DNA of 64,000 nucleotides from Petunia secreta (GCA_029990175.1 JARKIP010000022.1:24526001-24590000), one strand, 5' to 3'; positions 10,283 through 23,814 are shown, numbered from the stretch's first letter. Translations and numbers: made by a program. Notes: generated by a model not told the origin, from the sequence alone.

Positions 10283-11200
10283 TAGTCAAGTAGTGGCTGT
10301 GTTCTGAACTGTAGTAACATAGTCCTCAGATCTCTCTGGAAGTGTAAGTACTGAAGCTGTTATCAACCTGTTCTTTAGTTCTTGGAAGCTGTGCTCGCAA
10401 GAATCAGACCACTCAAATTTAGCTATTTTCTGTGTCAATTTGATCAGTGGAGCTGCAATGGAGGAAAAACCCTCTACGAACCTTCTATAATAACCTGTCA
10501 AACCCAGAAAACTACATACTTCAGTTGGCGTCGTAGTTCTAGGCCAATTCTTCATAGCCTCGATCTTCTGGCCATCTACTTTAATTCCTTCTGCTAAAAC
10601 TATATGGCCAAAAAAAGCCACTGAATCTAACCAGAATTCACACTTTGAGAACTTAGCATATAATTGCTGGTCCCGAAGAGTACCCAATACTGTGCGTAGG
10701 TGCTCCGCATGCTCTGATTCAGACTCTGAATAGATGAGAATATCATCAATAAATATAATCACAAATAAATCTAGATAAGGCCTGAATACGCTGTTCATCA
10801 GACCCATAAATACTGTTGATGCATTAGTGAGTCCAAACGACATCACTAAAAAATCATAATGGCCATACCTAATCCTGAATGCAGTCTTAGGTGTATCATA
10901 TTCTCTGACTCTAACCTGATAATAGCCTGATCACAAATCTATTTTCGAGAAGCACTTGGCACCCTAGAGCTGGTCGAACAAGACATCAATCCTGGGCAAA
11001 GGGTATTTATTCTTGATTGTGACTTTATTCAACTGTCTGTAATCTATGCACATGCGTAGAGAGCCATCTTTCTTTTCCACAAATAATATCGGGGCTCTCC
11101 ACGGGGAAATGCTAGGTCTGATGAGTCCTTTATCTAACAAATCCTTCAGCTGCTCCTTAAGTTCTTTCAGTTCTGCTGGTGCCTGAGGAACTTGCCCCTG
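10283..11200 (-). pseudogene. Reverse transcriptase of the Tekay-like element, RNase H mostly deleted
   Basis: The N-terminal RT part is at 10964-11190 (DLLDKGLIRPSISPWRAPILF, DGSLRMCIDYRQLNKVTIKN). The palm is at 10286-10960, with the catalytic FVIIFIDDILIYSE, then VAFFGHIV and FLGLTGYYRRFVEGFS. Stops and a frame change near 10850-10960 separate them. After ASVLTLPE the sequence leaves the usual RNase H (no DASG motif) and within about 60 bp is in the integrase linker (KHRQYKDPVLAEY), so nearly the whole RNase H domain is deleted. Confidence 0.9.
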
Positions 11201-12401
11201 AGGGCGTGCTGGTGCTGAGGAAGCTACTCCTGATCTAGCTGGCTGGGCTGCACAACTACAACCCCTACCTCGTGACAAATATAACAAATATCAACTCCTA
11301 ACTGACATGGACCCAAGTGGTGTCTACCATAATCCGAACATCTGGGATATGTCTGACCGGCCTGTACAGAAGTACCACGACGCTTAAATCCCGAAGTCTG
11401 TGATGCGTGACTAGATCTGGACTGAGGAGGTCTATCAGATCTCAGGCCACGAGACCCTGGAGGTATACTAGTTGGTGGTTGTCTAACACTCTGCTGCCTA
11501 CTCGCTCCGGATGTCTCTCCGAATAAACCAAACAATTTATCCCTCTTATGTAACCCTCTATCCCTGTCGGCTCTCTATTTCTACTTCCTCTCCTCAAGTG
11601 ATAAAGCAAATGCCTGAATGCGTGATATAATACCTGGCTGCATAACAACCGTCATACACTCGTTCACCAGGTGTGGACCAAGTCCTACTACATACCTTTG
11701 AATTCTATCCTCCATACTTGCTGCCACAGTGGGGGCAAACCTTGCTAAATAATTAAAATGATAATTATACTCTTCTACACTCAAACTTCCATGTCTCAAG
11801 GTCAGGAACTGATCAGCACGTGCTCTCTGTGTCTCTATAGGCATGTGCTGATGAAAGAAGGCATCCGAGAATTCTTTAAAAGTCGTCAGAGTAGCATCTG
11901 ACCCTCTCGATAGCTCCCATGCCTGATACCACCCTGGTGCTAGGTCATGCAATCTGAATGTAGCCAACTCTATTGACTCTGTCTCTGACGCGTGCATGAC
12001 CCTCGACACCCTGGCTATCCTTACAAGAAAATCCTGAGGGTCCTCTCCTGTACGGGATCCAGTAAAGACTGGAGGCTCTAGTCGGATAAAATCTCTGATC
12101 CTTGATCCAGTATCTCCCTGGCATCTACACTGTGCTGTCTAGTCTGAGCAACAACAACACTGGTCAATAATCTGATGGCATCCCTCCCTTCCTGCCCCTG
12201 ACTATCAGGATGAGGAGCTGGAGGTATGGCAGCTGCAGTACCTCTAATATCGCCCTGAACTGAAGGGATCTGCGAGGCCTCAGATGGAGCCTCAGGTCTA
12301 CACTCCTCAATCTCATCCACCTCAGGTGGCACTCTACTAATACCCTGGCCGGCAATAGCCTTGCCCTTCTGGGTAACTGTTAGTTTCTTCGGCGGCATCA
12401 C
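11201..12401 (-). pseudogene. gag of the Tekay-like element
   Basis: The minus strand starts MMPPKKLTVTQKGKAI at 12401. A capsid region follows at 11581-12009 (FRLHDLAPGWYQAWE, FSDAFFHQHMPIETQRARADQF, LSVEEYNYHFNYLARFAPT), then a nucleocapsid with PRCSDYGRHHLGPC and CYICHEVG at about 11270-11360. Frame changes occur near 12010-12080 and 11540-11580. RT-type sequence begins within about 100 bp of the zinc-finger region, leaving no room for a protease, so the PR-coding segment is deleted. Confidence 0.88.
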
Positions 12402-12587
12402 TTTGCTGAAAACTCTATTGTTAGAGGGCTGAATTCAATAATCATGGCTCTATCGCACGATCTAGAGAAGAAAGAAAGACAACTGTCCTGAAGTGCCTCG
12501 TAGCCTCATGTTCATAAGTATGGCATGCAACACACTCCTGAGCAAGACTCTACTAGACACGGCCTGTAGACACCCTAGGACTGAACG

Positions 12588-12599
12588 GCTCTGATACCA
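12588..12599 (-). other. Primer binding site of the Tekay-like element
   Basis: On the minus strand TGGTATCAGAGC lies four bases from the LTR end (ATGACA). It is of initiator-Met tRNA type and fixes the orientation of the element. Confidence 0.85.
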
Positions 12600-12603
12600 C
12601 TTT

Positions 12604-15158
12604 TGTCATGATCCAACCTAGGGCCACGACGGATAACCAACACTTAGTGTCGATCATCGCTAAACCTACTAATAATCTATTAACTATAGAGATGAGCTGG
12701 CAACCTGGATATGAATACATACATATTTACTGAAAATATAGAGTCTGAAAAGATGACAAGGCTATCACACGCTAACATACATAGCATACTGACTGCACCA
12801 CACAGGGACATATCTACAGGCCTTTAAGAGTGATGAACTGAATATACAAAGGACGGGACGAGGCCCCGCCATACCCAAACTGGCTGGCTGTACACATACC
12901 AAAAGGTAAGTAACTCCGGGAGTAAGCGGAGTGACTCCAATAGCTGATAGATGGCCTACTAACGTAGTCCAAGCATTGATCTATCTGCACCTGCGCGGCA
13001 TGAAGCGCAACGCCCCAAAAAAGGGCGTGAGTACGATATGTACCAAGTATGTAAGGCATGAGCATATAATATATCATAGCTGAATGAAAATGTAAGACTG
13101 GAATATAAATATGTAAACATGAGCTGGAGCATAGCAATATAGCTGGAAATATAAAGAACGTACTAAACATGATCTGAATATAAACTGAAGTCTAGTTGAA
13201 TCTGAAACTGAAGACTGAGATGAACTATACTGATAAATAACTGTAATATGACTGATAACTAGTAACTAGAAACTGGAATTGATAACTGTCAACTGATTTT
13301 GGCACTAAGAACTGGTGGTTGATAATTACGAACTGATAACTAGTACTGAGCTAAAACTGAACTGTTATCTGAATTGGTACCTATCTGGTGTTATGGGCTA
13401 TATCCCCCCAAATCAGGTAACTGAACATCTGAACTAGTACCTGTCTGGTGTTATGGATTGTATCCCCCCCAAATCAGGTAACTGAAAACCTGGACTAGCC
13501 TCATGTATAATCATGTAGTGCATACTATGGCTATATACGCGTATATAACAAACCTGGCGGGTGTTATGGGCTACATTCCCCCAGCCAGTAATATCTAGTC
13601 TCTCTGGTCAGAGTGTGTGAATGACACCCGGTCACACTAGGTATTTCAGCTCCCGCCTGAACCAGAGGGGCTGTATCCCCCAGACGGGTAGTATCACACG
13701 CGACAGGACTGTGTGTCCAATGTCCAACCTCTATGGGGGACTCCAAATCACACATAACATGATCACAATATAAGCATAAGCATGTATGAGGCATAACACA
13801 TGTGGCAACAATAGATATGGACTCAAAGGAATGATAAGAAAACTCAGAATAGAATTATCAGAATTTGTCGAACTCTTTGAATTTCTATAAAAATTTCGGC
13901 AGAGTTTTCCCTGAAACTGGATGATCTGCAAAAACAGAACCAGTATCATACAATACACGGGAATGGATACCCGGATAAACTGATAACATAAACATGTTAA
14001 ACGGATAACAAGATGAGACGACTGGATGACATAACAAATTCGCAGGTAGAATGTCATGACAGCACCACTGTCCTGCCTTTCAACCTAATTTGTAGAGTGT
14101 AGATCAAAGATATAGACTTCATAGTCTTCATGAAAGTTTTAGACATATGTCTTAGAATACTAGGGATTCTTAAATCATCTAAATATAAATTTTTTACAAG
14201 GAGTTATGATCAATATACTAACAGTTGTCCAAAGATCAAAATGATTTCCAGATTTTGAAACGTTTTGTCTTGCTGATTCGGACGTCTTTCACCTTGGATT
14301 TTAGTACCAAATTAAGTATATACAAGGTTTCCTTGATACCATACCAGTTTCTCACAAGAAACACTAAGTTTAGAACTAAGAAAAGCTTTAAAAGCTAAAA
14401 GGTACATGCCTTGCCAAAAGAATGGTTTAGTCTTACATACCTTTGATGTTTCTTGCACCTTTGATGTTTCTTGCTTCTAAACTTTGTTTCCCTTGAATTC
14501 CACACCTTCTAAATCTTAAACAAGCTATAATACACCATTTAGGTACTTTACTTAGCCATGAAGTAATTCTAAAACTCAAGCTATAGACGAAATTGATAGT
14601 AGCATAATGTTGCCTTAATCGCGTAAAGCGTTTTGACGCAATCTGTCTTCAATTTCGAGTTAAGATCGATGTTCTTTCTTCAAAACCACCAAAATGGCTT
14701 TAAAACCCAAGAGCACACTGCTTCTATCATGAAGTTGCTGGAAATGACGAGAAAATGATGAATTTTCTCTTTTATACTTTAAACATTTCAGTTTTAGTCC
14801 TCTTTTGCGCTTATGTCCCTTTTTTCTGGCCTTACTTCTTATGCTCATATCTTTTTATCCAGACGTTGTATGAACAAACCGTCAAAATTGTTCCAAACTA
14901 CACTCCAAGACCTTCAATTTGATTTATGATATGTCCCTAAAATACCTCATATAATACACGGAATTAATTACTGAAAAAGCCTCGTTACAAAGCAATTCGT
15001 TAGTCGGTTTTTTCGCAATTTAAATCTGATTTTTCCCAAACTTTATATTCAACATATAAACATCATATATGGTCATATTATGACTTTAAATTCACTTAAA
15101 TCATTCTTAACATGTTATTAGAATGATATATGTCACTTTAGACATACGGGATGTAACA
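12604..15158 (-). repeat. 5' LTR of the Tekay-like element (full length)
   Basis: 2555 bp, on the minus strand TGTTACA...ATGACA, bounded by the PBS on the left and the MULE transposase on the right. It shares its outer 1.36 kb with 150-1436. The inner part holds imperfect short repeats such as (C/T)TGGTGTTATGG...ATCCCCCCAAATCAGG at about 13385-13480. The element is old: many substitutions and small indels separate the two LTRs. Confidence 0.88.
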
Positions 15159-15768
15159 GTTGGAGACAGTGCAGGTCTGTAATAATGGTAGACGCCACAT
15201 TTTTGCAGGGAAAATATCGTGGTGTTCTCATAGTAGCAGTCTCTAAGAATGGAAACTAAAAGATGTTTCCTTTAGCGTTTGGGATTACATGTTTATTGAC
15301 TTGATTCACAGGCTGATCCTATTAGTGACACAAGATTTATTGTAGTAGATGAAGACGATAAGTTTACCGTCGACTTAAAAGAAAGAACATGCAAGTGCTT
15401 GCAATATCAAACAAACGAGCTACCATGCACCCACGCCATTGCAACAATAGATAGGAGAAATCTATAGAAGTCTAGCTACTGTGCACAGTGATTCATAAGA
15501 CTTGCTTGGAAAGAAACTTACAAGGGTGAAATTCTACCAGTAGGAAGTTTAAGATCGTGGGATCGTCCACAAAGTGTCAAGGATTTCATCACAAAACCAC
15601 GCAACACAAAAGTTAAGCTAGGAAGAAGGAAAACAAAGAGATATATTTCAAGAACAGAGTTTCTAAAGACTAGAGCTCAATGTTCAAGATGAAAAAGGAC
15701 ATGACACAATAGAACCAGCTGTCTTTACACTCGCAAGAAAATACAAAAAGAAAGTTACACCATGATTC
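15159..15768 (+). pseudogene. MULE (mudrA-like) transposase: catalytic start, SWIM finger and C-terminus
   Basis: Directly right of the LTR, the plus strand reads WRQCRSVIMVDATFLQGKYRGVLIVAVS, the start of the MULE transposase domain with the first catalytic Asp at 15191-15193, then FPLAFG. After a deletion that removes the rest of the DDE domain, 15310-15480 encodes VDLKERTCKCLQYQTNELPCTHAIA. This is a SWIM zinc finger (CxC at 15390-15398, C at 15426, H at 15432) as found near the C-terminus of MULE transposases. A basic tail with GRRKTKR and a CSRxKRTGH knuckle remnant (its second Cys codon replaced by TGA) follow. TAA after SKNGN, TGA after YCAQ and other stops show it is dead. It is convergent with the Ulp1 gene on the other strand. 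Confidence 0.85.
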
Positions 15769-15924
15769 ATTTTAATTACTCCTATGAATAGCATTTTTAT
15801 ATGTTAAACATTACTTATAATTTTTACAATGGGTGAACTTAATATCCTCAATAAAGCTTAATTTTAAATTTTTATTGTCCAACCCCCCACCCCCTCCCTC
15901 CCACTTTATGAGCAAACATGCTGT

Positions 15925-16590
15925 CAGGTATTGGCAATTGCCAATACTTTCAACACGTTTCCAATAAGGAAATGTAGACAAGATCCCTAAGAGTCTTGGC
16001 TATTGCCAAGACTTCGAGGTCTGGACATTTGTACTTTATTGAAAAATCACACAAATAGCTAACCCTCTGCTAAGCCCAATAAAGGAATTCTCTCAAATAT
16101 TGGACTTTAAACACACTTGAAAATGCGGCCATGCAGATAAGGACTCCAAAAATTTTGGCAATTGCCATTACTTTGCGCTTGACTACAGCTATAGGAAAAG
16201 GGGGATAACCGTCTACTCATCTCAACGTATGAATTCTCTCAATTCTTGCCTATTGCCAAAAAATTAGAAATACTGGCAACTGTCAATACTTTCAACACGT
16301 TTCCAATGCGCACTGGAAGGAAAAGTCCCTAAGAGTCTGGCGTATTGCCAAGACTTTGAGGTCTAGACATTTGTACTTTACTGAGATCAGGAAATGAGGT
16401 AACCCTCTCCTAAGCCCAATAAATGAATTCTCTCATGTATTGGCAATTTCCAAGAGTTTAAATACATTTAAAATACGGCCATGCAGAAAAGTACTCCAAA
16501 AGTCTTGGCAATTACCATTACTTTGTGCTTGGCTGCAACTATAGCCCAATGTATGAATTCTCTCAAGTCTTGCCTATTGCCAAGAGCAAT
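15925..16590. repeat. Palindrome block A (MULE 3' non-coding region) with a 342-bp tandem duplication
   Basis: Copies of the TTGGCAATTGCCAA-type palindrome start near 15931, 15994, 16153, 16244, 16273, 16335, 16440, 16504 and 16569. Neighbours are mostly 63-65 bp apart. Two diverged units start at 15931 and 16273 (offset about 342 bp), each containing CAACACGTTTCCAAT, GACATTTGTACTTTA, AACCCTCT and GCGGCCATGCAG-like landmarks in the same order. No coding sequence is apparent. The block lies between the 3' ends of the convergent transposase and Ulp1 genes. Confidence 0.8.
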
Positions 16591-17840
16591 AACCAAGACG
16601 ACACTTGCAACTGGCCACTTCAATAGCAAAATGAAAGAGCAAAAAAAAAAAAAAGGTATTCCACACCACCATCAAGCACTAAAAATAAAAAAATAATATA
16701 TAAATAGAGGACACACAATTCATTCATTAACCAAAAATATAAAAAGTTATAAGGATACACCTTATACCATAAGTTTTATCCTAAAACATATAATACTATT
16801 ATCGCAATCAACATTCAAAAATATCAACAAAACTACTGTCAATCATTCATAAAACTACAACATGATCAATTGTTTCCACCAATAAATGCTGCACCAATCG
16901 GTCGCTCACAGGTCGACACATTATGTTCATTGTAAACCTGTCCTACCATCTCCGGAGGAGTCTCATAGCCATTAGTTACCTTGGAAGTGTCATGACACCA
17001 CAAATTGATAGCAAAGTCAATCCGATACTGCTTAACCTAGGTGAACTTGTACTTTGAAACATTATTCACATCCATCAATAAATCGGCAAACCTTACCACA
17101 AACACACCACAATCAACGCTGCACGAAATTAAACACAAAACCTGAATAAGAATAATAAAAATAAAACATCAAAGAATTAATAATAATTATAATAATAATC
17201 AACTAATATAAAAAAGAACAAGTCAAAGAATGCATACAAGTTGGATTGCTTGGGGCATTTTACCCAGTTGACCTTCAAGAGCTCATACACGCATCCGTAT
17301 GATGGTCGATAAAGGTAAAAATTGATCAATTTAAGCATGGATGGAATCATAGTAGCATACCTATCCACATGCTCCATCACCCTTGGTTCTCGCTCCCTAT
17401 AAACAGAGTCATATATTTCAAGAATATGATCATCCAATGAGAAAACTCCAAGGATATAATGAGTAGTTTCTGTCAATTCATCACCCAACCGGATAGGGAA
17501 CAAGACACAATCAGAAACCTCCGAAGACATCCCACCCCTAACCTTCTTTGCAACTATACTATCAATAAGAAGTTCATAATTTGGATCAGCTCCCCAAGAA
17601 TAATTTCCTTAATTATCTTTAAAAGCTCTGCATGTCTGCATAAACCAACGATCGAAGATAAGTGGCGTGCTGACAAATTTCAACTGACCACTAAAAGGAT
17701 GGTACAAACACCTCTTCTTCAAATAATACAGACAGACTTCCACATGCTGCACAAACATACACAAAAATAACATAATGAAATATTTACAATATGTATTATC
17801 AGATTTATTTGAATAACCCAAGTCTGAAGTCTATTAAAGT

Positions 17841-18046
17841 CTTGGCTATTGCCAAGACTTCGAGGTCTGTTAACATGGACAAGTTGCAGAATAAGTCTAT
17901 GCAAGTCTTGGCTATTGCCAACAGTTTAGGCTCTGGTGCAATTAGCACCTTGCACAGACTTCTTGGCTATTGCCAACACTTCAAGCCCTGTCAAAAGGCC
18001 AGTTTGAAGATTAAAACTCTGCAAGTCTTGGGTATTTCCAAGAGTT
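17841..18046. repeat. Palindrome block B (intron of the Ulp1 gene)
   Basis: Four copies start at 17841 (CTTGGCTATTGCCAAGACTT, a perfect inverted repeat around TA/TT), 17907, 17962 and 18027, spaced 66, 55 and 65 bp. They lie between the exon ending at 17749 and the one starting near 18109. Confidence 0.85.
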
Positions 18047-18682
18047 CAAGCTGGAAACTAAAACTACAAGAAAACACAAGATTGAATAAAAGTTACAAAC
18101 CTCATCATTGAGGGCTAACTTATCACTCGACAACTCAAGAAACCAACTTTTTTTAGAAACGGAAGCAGGACCGAGTTTATAAGTATGAGGTGCAACATCC
18201 TCGCCATAAGCATAAACACTTTTGTTCACTCTACATGAAGCACACACCATAAAGAAAACTACATATAATAAATAGCAAAAGAAACAACTCGATCAAACGT
18301 ATGCTCTCTTGGAGAATTCTTGAGTAAGGTTGTTTGGATTGATGAAGGATCTGATATTTGGCACGTTTGGCAGAATACCGGCATAATGAAATGGGCATCG
18401 ATGTCTATAGTGACATTTCCAATCACTAACCAGCTTGGCTTTGGAACCCTTTTTGGTCTTCCCTGCTCATCAAAATCATCACCAACAGCGGGAGCACCCT
18501 TCATCACTCATGCCTCATTAATATCACAAAGACCTGCATCGTCCACCTTTCTCTTTCCAACTGGTTTTGTTCTTAAGAAGCAAGTGAAACATCCAGACCA
18601 GGAGCTTCACCACCATCCTATAAAGAAATAAACTAAAATCAATACTTTTTGATACAACAAGGAAGGTCTAGTCTATACATAT

Positions 18683-18816
18683 CTTGGCTATAGCCAAGAC
18701 TTTCACATTTGGTGCAAGGGTCACTGCAAGTCTTGGCTATAACCAAGAGTTTAAGCTCTACTGGAGGTTTTCCCTACAGGGAATGCATCTGCAAGTCATG
18801 GCAATGGCCAGGACTT
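18683..18816. repeat. Palindrome block C (intron of the Ulp1 gene)
   Basis: Three copies start at 18683, 18732 and 18797 (CTTGGCTATAGCCAAGACTT, CTTGGCTATAACCAAGAGTT, CATGGCAATGGCCAGGACTT), 49 and 65 bp apart. They lie between exons ending at 18616 and starting at 18904. Confidence 0.85.
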
Positions 18817-20196
18817 TACACTCTGGAGCAAGGGCAAATATAAACTGTACCCACGTACAAAATTATCTAAACAAAAAATACTTGCATAATACATGACACT
18901 TACCAATGCCTCCCGCTCTGCAGCAACAGGTGTCGAGAAAGTATCACCTTGGACATTCAAATCTGCAAGCACATTGCTAACCATAGCACGAGCTAATCCC
19001 TCAGCATCAACATATCCTATAACTGCACCACCATGCTCTTCACGCTCACATTGCTTATCAATCACACCAACAACAAAATCTCCTCCTTGATCACTATCCA
19101 ATTGTACATCAACAAGAGCTTCATCGGCAAGATCACTTAACCGTCCACAACTAACCAATTCATTCATCTTAAGATCATCAACACCTGCAACTCTTTCTTC
19201 GACAACACCCTCATTCAAAACCACAATTTCAACTGGCTTTGGTACCGTACTCACCTCCTCACCACCAACAACATCTGTCATCATCACCATCCAACAACCT
19301 GTCATCATCACCCTTGACATCCCTATCCTGAGCATCACCAACTCTCTCTACGCTCCTATCAACATCCATTTGCTGAATAGACTGCTCTTCCTCCTGCCAA
19401 ACCGAAGCACCTTCAACTCTACCACCGATCGACACTCCACGAGATGCAAACACAACTTCCCTGCCACCGCTGGACATGGGAGATACGTAAATAGGAGACC
19501 GATGATGAGGTTCACTATGTTCTCCAGTAGATCCATCAACTCTCCCTTTCTTCAGAAAATCGACAAGCTCACCCGGCTGTTGCTTGATCAAACCCTGCTC
19601 ATTCAAAATACCATCCAAACACCTTTTCCAACTCTTCTCTATTCTCTGCACAAAACGACAAATATCCAAAACCATCAAAACATATAGAAAACAAATTGTT
19701 ACGTTTTATAACGAATTGAACAAACAAACAAGAAAGACATACATCAAGACGCTTGCTCAAAGCATCATAATGATCTCCACAACCAACAAGAACATAAGAA
19801 GTGCTCGTGCTTGGAACAGGCCTCTTAGGTAGCTCATCCACAAGAGTGAAAGGCTCGACAGGAGCTTTAGCTTTCTATCAATTGAAAAAAGAATAGAACA
19901 ACTATAAAAACAAAAAGCATTTCTAAATAACAAACTTAAAAACAAAAAAATCGAAACACTTACAAATTTCAAATGCTCAGGCAGAAACATCGACACGACT
20001 GAATCGAACTGAGGGGTGCCACAAGACCTGTAGCACAGCATCAAAGGATGCTTTTTCTGAGAATGTATAGAAACAAAGGAACGCCTGTATGCAGGGAAAA
20101 TATCCCAACCCCAAACAACAAAAGCAAAGGGGAATCCGGTAAGCTGAAACAACGACTCTGGACGTTTAGTACCATTATCAAACACATTCTTCAATG

Positions 20197-20201
20197 AAGA
20201 C
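20197..20201. repeat. Target-site duplication AAGAC (left; partner 24237-24241)
   Basis: AAGAC is identical at both ends of the solo LTR. Deleting the LTR and one copy restores continuous DUF1985-like coding sequence. Confidence 0.9.
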
Positions 20202-20595
20202 TGTTGAACCCCAAAAAAAAAACCCCTTTCTTTAAGAAAAGACAAGTTTCGGGTATAATATTCAACAAAATGGGATTCCAAAGGGCTTTCTTTGGAGTCG
20301 CCACCTAATTTTAGGAGAATTAGGAACCAATTAATTAAATAATGCGTGCAGTTCCTCCGTTGTAAGGAAAATGGTCTTTTTTCAGAGATTCTAAGTAAGA
20401 GGTTCAATTATTTCCGAAAGAAGGTTTTCATTTGAAAAGCACTTTCGAAAATCCACAAAATGTGGTTAATCCTTCGGTTTTCACAAAATAGCTCTATAGA
20501 TGCAAGTTTACAAAATTTAGTTCAAAAAGCTTTGAAATTAATGCTAAAATTTAAGATTGTAATAAATTACACTTTAAATAAATATGAATTTAAAT

Positions 20596-20630
20596 GTAAT
20601 AATAATAAGAATAATAATAATAATAATAAA
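20596..20630. repeat. (AAT)n microsatellite inside the solo LTR
   Basis: A run of about ten AAT/AAG trinucleotide units. Confidence 0.85.
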
Positions 20631-23600
20631 TATATTTTGGGGAGAGGTAAGAAAATTAATTAACATGGAGAAAATCTCAATTGAAATTGCAATTTAAGGG
20701 ATTCGAAACAAAATTACTACTTTTATTATTTCCAAATTTTATTGCACGCACTATTTAACTAAAAGGTTCGAAATTCCTAAATAAAATGGAAATTCAAAAG
20801 AAATAAATATCCTCAAAATAACTCAATAAAGAAACATTCATTAATAATCAATCAAATAAATTATTCTACAATAATTATCTACGGGGAATTCCTATAGACA
20901 TGCAATTTCTAAGGGATAGAGGGTAGAGAGAAGGATTTAGAAGAAGAACCCGGTAAATTTGACAAACTCATGGGAGCCTTGAATTTTATTTTTTATACAT
21001 TATGCCCATGAGTGTAAACATCACATGACTCAACAAAGCATTTTTTTTTTAAATTCTATAGGTCTTCATTTCTTGAAAGCTTGAGTGCGACCTTGATCCC
21101 AAGTGACTCCAATGCAATGGATTATCCCCATTTGTGAGTTAGTGAAACTCAGTTCCAAGAGTGTTCATGCCAAAATAAGAAGAAGATAAAGATTAATACA
21201 GCTAAATAGAACTTAAATGATGAGCAGAAAAGTAGATTAACACATGCAGACTACTCCAGAATGCTTAAACAATCAACTAGGATATTCAAACCAATCAGAC
21301 ATGCCATTTCTTCATTTGAAAGAAAAGACATAAGGACAATAAGTTAACCTTCATACTTATTCCCAAACTAGGAGCCATTAGAAACTAGAAAAAAGACTTA
21401 TGAAAGCTGAATCGGATAGAATTCCAGATTACGGAAAACAACAAGGATATTCAAGGATAGTAGATCATGGTAGAAACCAAGAGAAAGCCTAGCTAGATCA
21501 TGCTCGACTGAACCTAAAAGCCTACGGAACATGCTGCTACTAGACATCCTTCAGAACTCATAAACTATCTAGACAAAAGGAGGAATCATCGAATCACATC
21601 TAGAACGAAGAAGATAAAAGAGGAAGACTGAACAAGCAGAATTATACAAGCTGGAATCATTGAAAGCTAGAACAAAGCTGAAACATAGCCTCAGGCCAAA
21701 CCTAATGAAAACTATAATTGCAATTACACACACTTAAGCTGACACAATAATCATTAACAACCATACCCCTCCATTCAATTTCCTCTTTTAACAACTCAAA
21801 AACAATGCCCAAACTCCCTTTGAAACTCACAGAGAACCAACAAGACACACCTGCACACATTTTTTCCCTCTTAATAACTCAACAACAAACTCCCTGACAT
21901 TCTTAAACTTCTTCTCTACACCTGAAACTACTATCACTCTCACTGACCTCTCATTACCTCACACAACAACCAGTTCAAGCCTAATGAGCAACACCTAAAC
22001 CTCAGGGAATGAATGAGTCTCAAGAAATACAAGGAAGTCAAATAAAACTAAGCAAAGAAAGAATTAGAGCTGCTAGAATGGACATTACAGAAAGAACTTA
22101 GACTGCACCTCCAGGGAAAACCCCAGATTAACCAATTCAGAGACCTTAAGAATCTTTATACAAACAGGAATAGATTGACAAGGTTTCGAGCTAAACTAGC
22201 GAATTCGTTAACGTTCTAAGAAATTTTTGTTCAAATGGAAAAGAAAGACTTCATCTTTATCCATTGCAAGTCAACGACATAATCCTAGGGAAACAACTAA
22301 CAGATTGAAACAAGAGACCATAGCCCAGACCTGAACTTACATAATGCTGCAGCCTACACTCTTTACAGAACTGAACTATGGCAGACCCATAAGCTGGCTG
22401 CAGCACCTCCTCACTCTCATACCTACAAATCCCAAGACCCCTGCACTTCTCCCTCACTCTCACCAGCTCACAGACCTCCCAAACAGATCCTCACAGACCC
22501 TAGAACTAGCTTCCAGACTTTCCTGAACTGCACTCACATCCCTTGCTTACACACAGAGACACACACCTGAACACAGAAAACCACACGCACCTGAACACAT
22601 AGCTCATACCAATAGGAACTAAGAACAACCCTTCACCCTTTACACTAACCTGAAACTACTGCCTGCAGCCCTAAAACAGCCTCTACTAGACACACACAGA
22701 ACCTGAGAAACTCCTTACAACTCAACACCAGGACCAAGCTGACTCACAGACCCCTTTCTATTCCTCCTGAACCAATCCAGGACCTACAACTCCTAACACC
22801 TGACCTGCACTCTTCACACAGCCTGAGACAACCATATACAGCTTCTAACAAGCTGCTCCAAACACCAAGAACCGCCCCTGAACTAAAAAAACCCCTCTCG
22901 AGCACCAGGACTATTCCAGATTAAGCAAGAACCAGAGCTCAAATAGAGAAAGAAAATTAATTCAAACAACAACTACTCACTGATTTCTTCTTAATTTGCT
23001 TTTAAAGTTCACAGCTTTGATCATGAACTGTATTCAGGGAATTTAAACGAAATAACTTCATATTATTGCTAATGGCCGAAATGTATATACTTGCACCTTT
23101 ATTAAACTATTCTTGACTAAGCTAACATTTATACTATCTTAATCATATTCTTAAAAAAAGAACAAACTTACACAAACGACTAAGAATTGAAGGCAAAAGA
23201 CTGCAATAGTTGAAAGGAATCAAACTTGATATAAGCCAAATGAGCAGCAAACCAAAACTAAAAATTTTAACGAAAAGATGAAATCTTTAACACAATTTCA
23301 TGCTGCAAATTTTAACAGGACAGAGTGAGAATTTACAGAATAAAGAGATCTAAATATGCTTCAAAACACAAACCAAGCATTATATGACTCAAACATCAGG
23401 CCGATAATTATAATAAATGAAAACAGAAAAATAAATAAAGGTCGAGTAATTACCTCTTGATGGGCAGTGAGCTTAAGGCGACGATCTGAAGAATGCGACT
23501 CAACTAAGCGATTTGAACGAGGTCGACGACTTGTTTGACGAAGCGACGACACAAATAATGAAGCGATAACGCACGACAAATGCCAGGAACAAACCAGAAA

Positions 23601-23814
23601 GGAATAACAGTATATGTATTTTTTCAGAAGAAACTTAAAGCCGAGAAAATGTATAAGTATCTATATAGCTGCCTTTTTCCATTTTTTCATCTGCACCTCT
23701 TAGGAACTCTGTCTCTCCCCTACTGTTCCTGCCAACCTTTTCTCCATCAAAGCTGCTTCTCTATGTGAACTCCCTATTGACGGCTGCCTCCCCTTATGAA
23801 CTTCTTCTCCTCTC

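Larger units (their letters stand above)
150..15158 (-). mobile_element. Tekay/Del-like Ty3 chromovirus, degenerate, carrying a nested element
   Basis: An LTR retrotransposon on the minus strand. Its 5' LTR is at the right (12604-15158) and a truncated 3' LTR is at the left (150-1436). PBS and PPT are in the expected places. Gag, RT, integrase and a chromodomain remnant follow in Ty3 order. Assignment to the Tekay/Del lineage rests on the long LTR (2.55 kb), the integrase zinc-binding region with YWWDGIKRDI, and the chromodomain-like tail (inference from family features). Protease and most of RNase H are missing, so it could only have moved with helper proteins or before these deletions. It lies in the transposase gene of the MULE. 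Removing the nested Ty3 element (2122-9700) leaves about 7.4 kb. Confidence 0.85.

Noticed and set aside
13564..14057. Minus-strand open frames in the long LTR
   Set aside because: They lie within the 5' LTR of the Tekay-like element and the left LTR copy does not preserve them.
17791..18111. Plus-strand open frame of 106 residues across palindrome block B
   Set aside because: Its repeated Ala/Ile/Ala-Lys/Asn-type translation comes from the palindromes themselves and it overlaps an intron and exons of the minus-strand gene.
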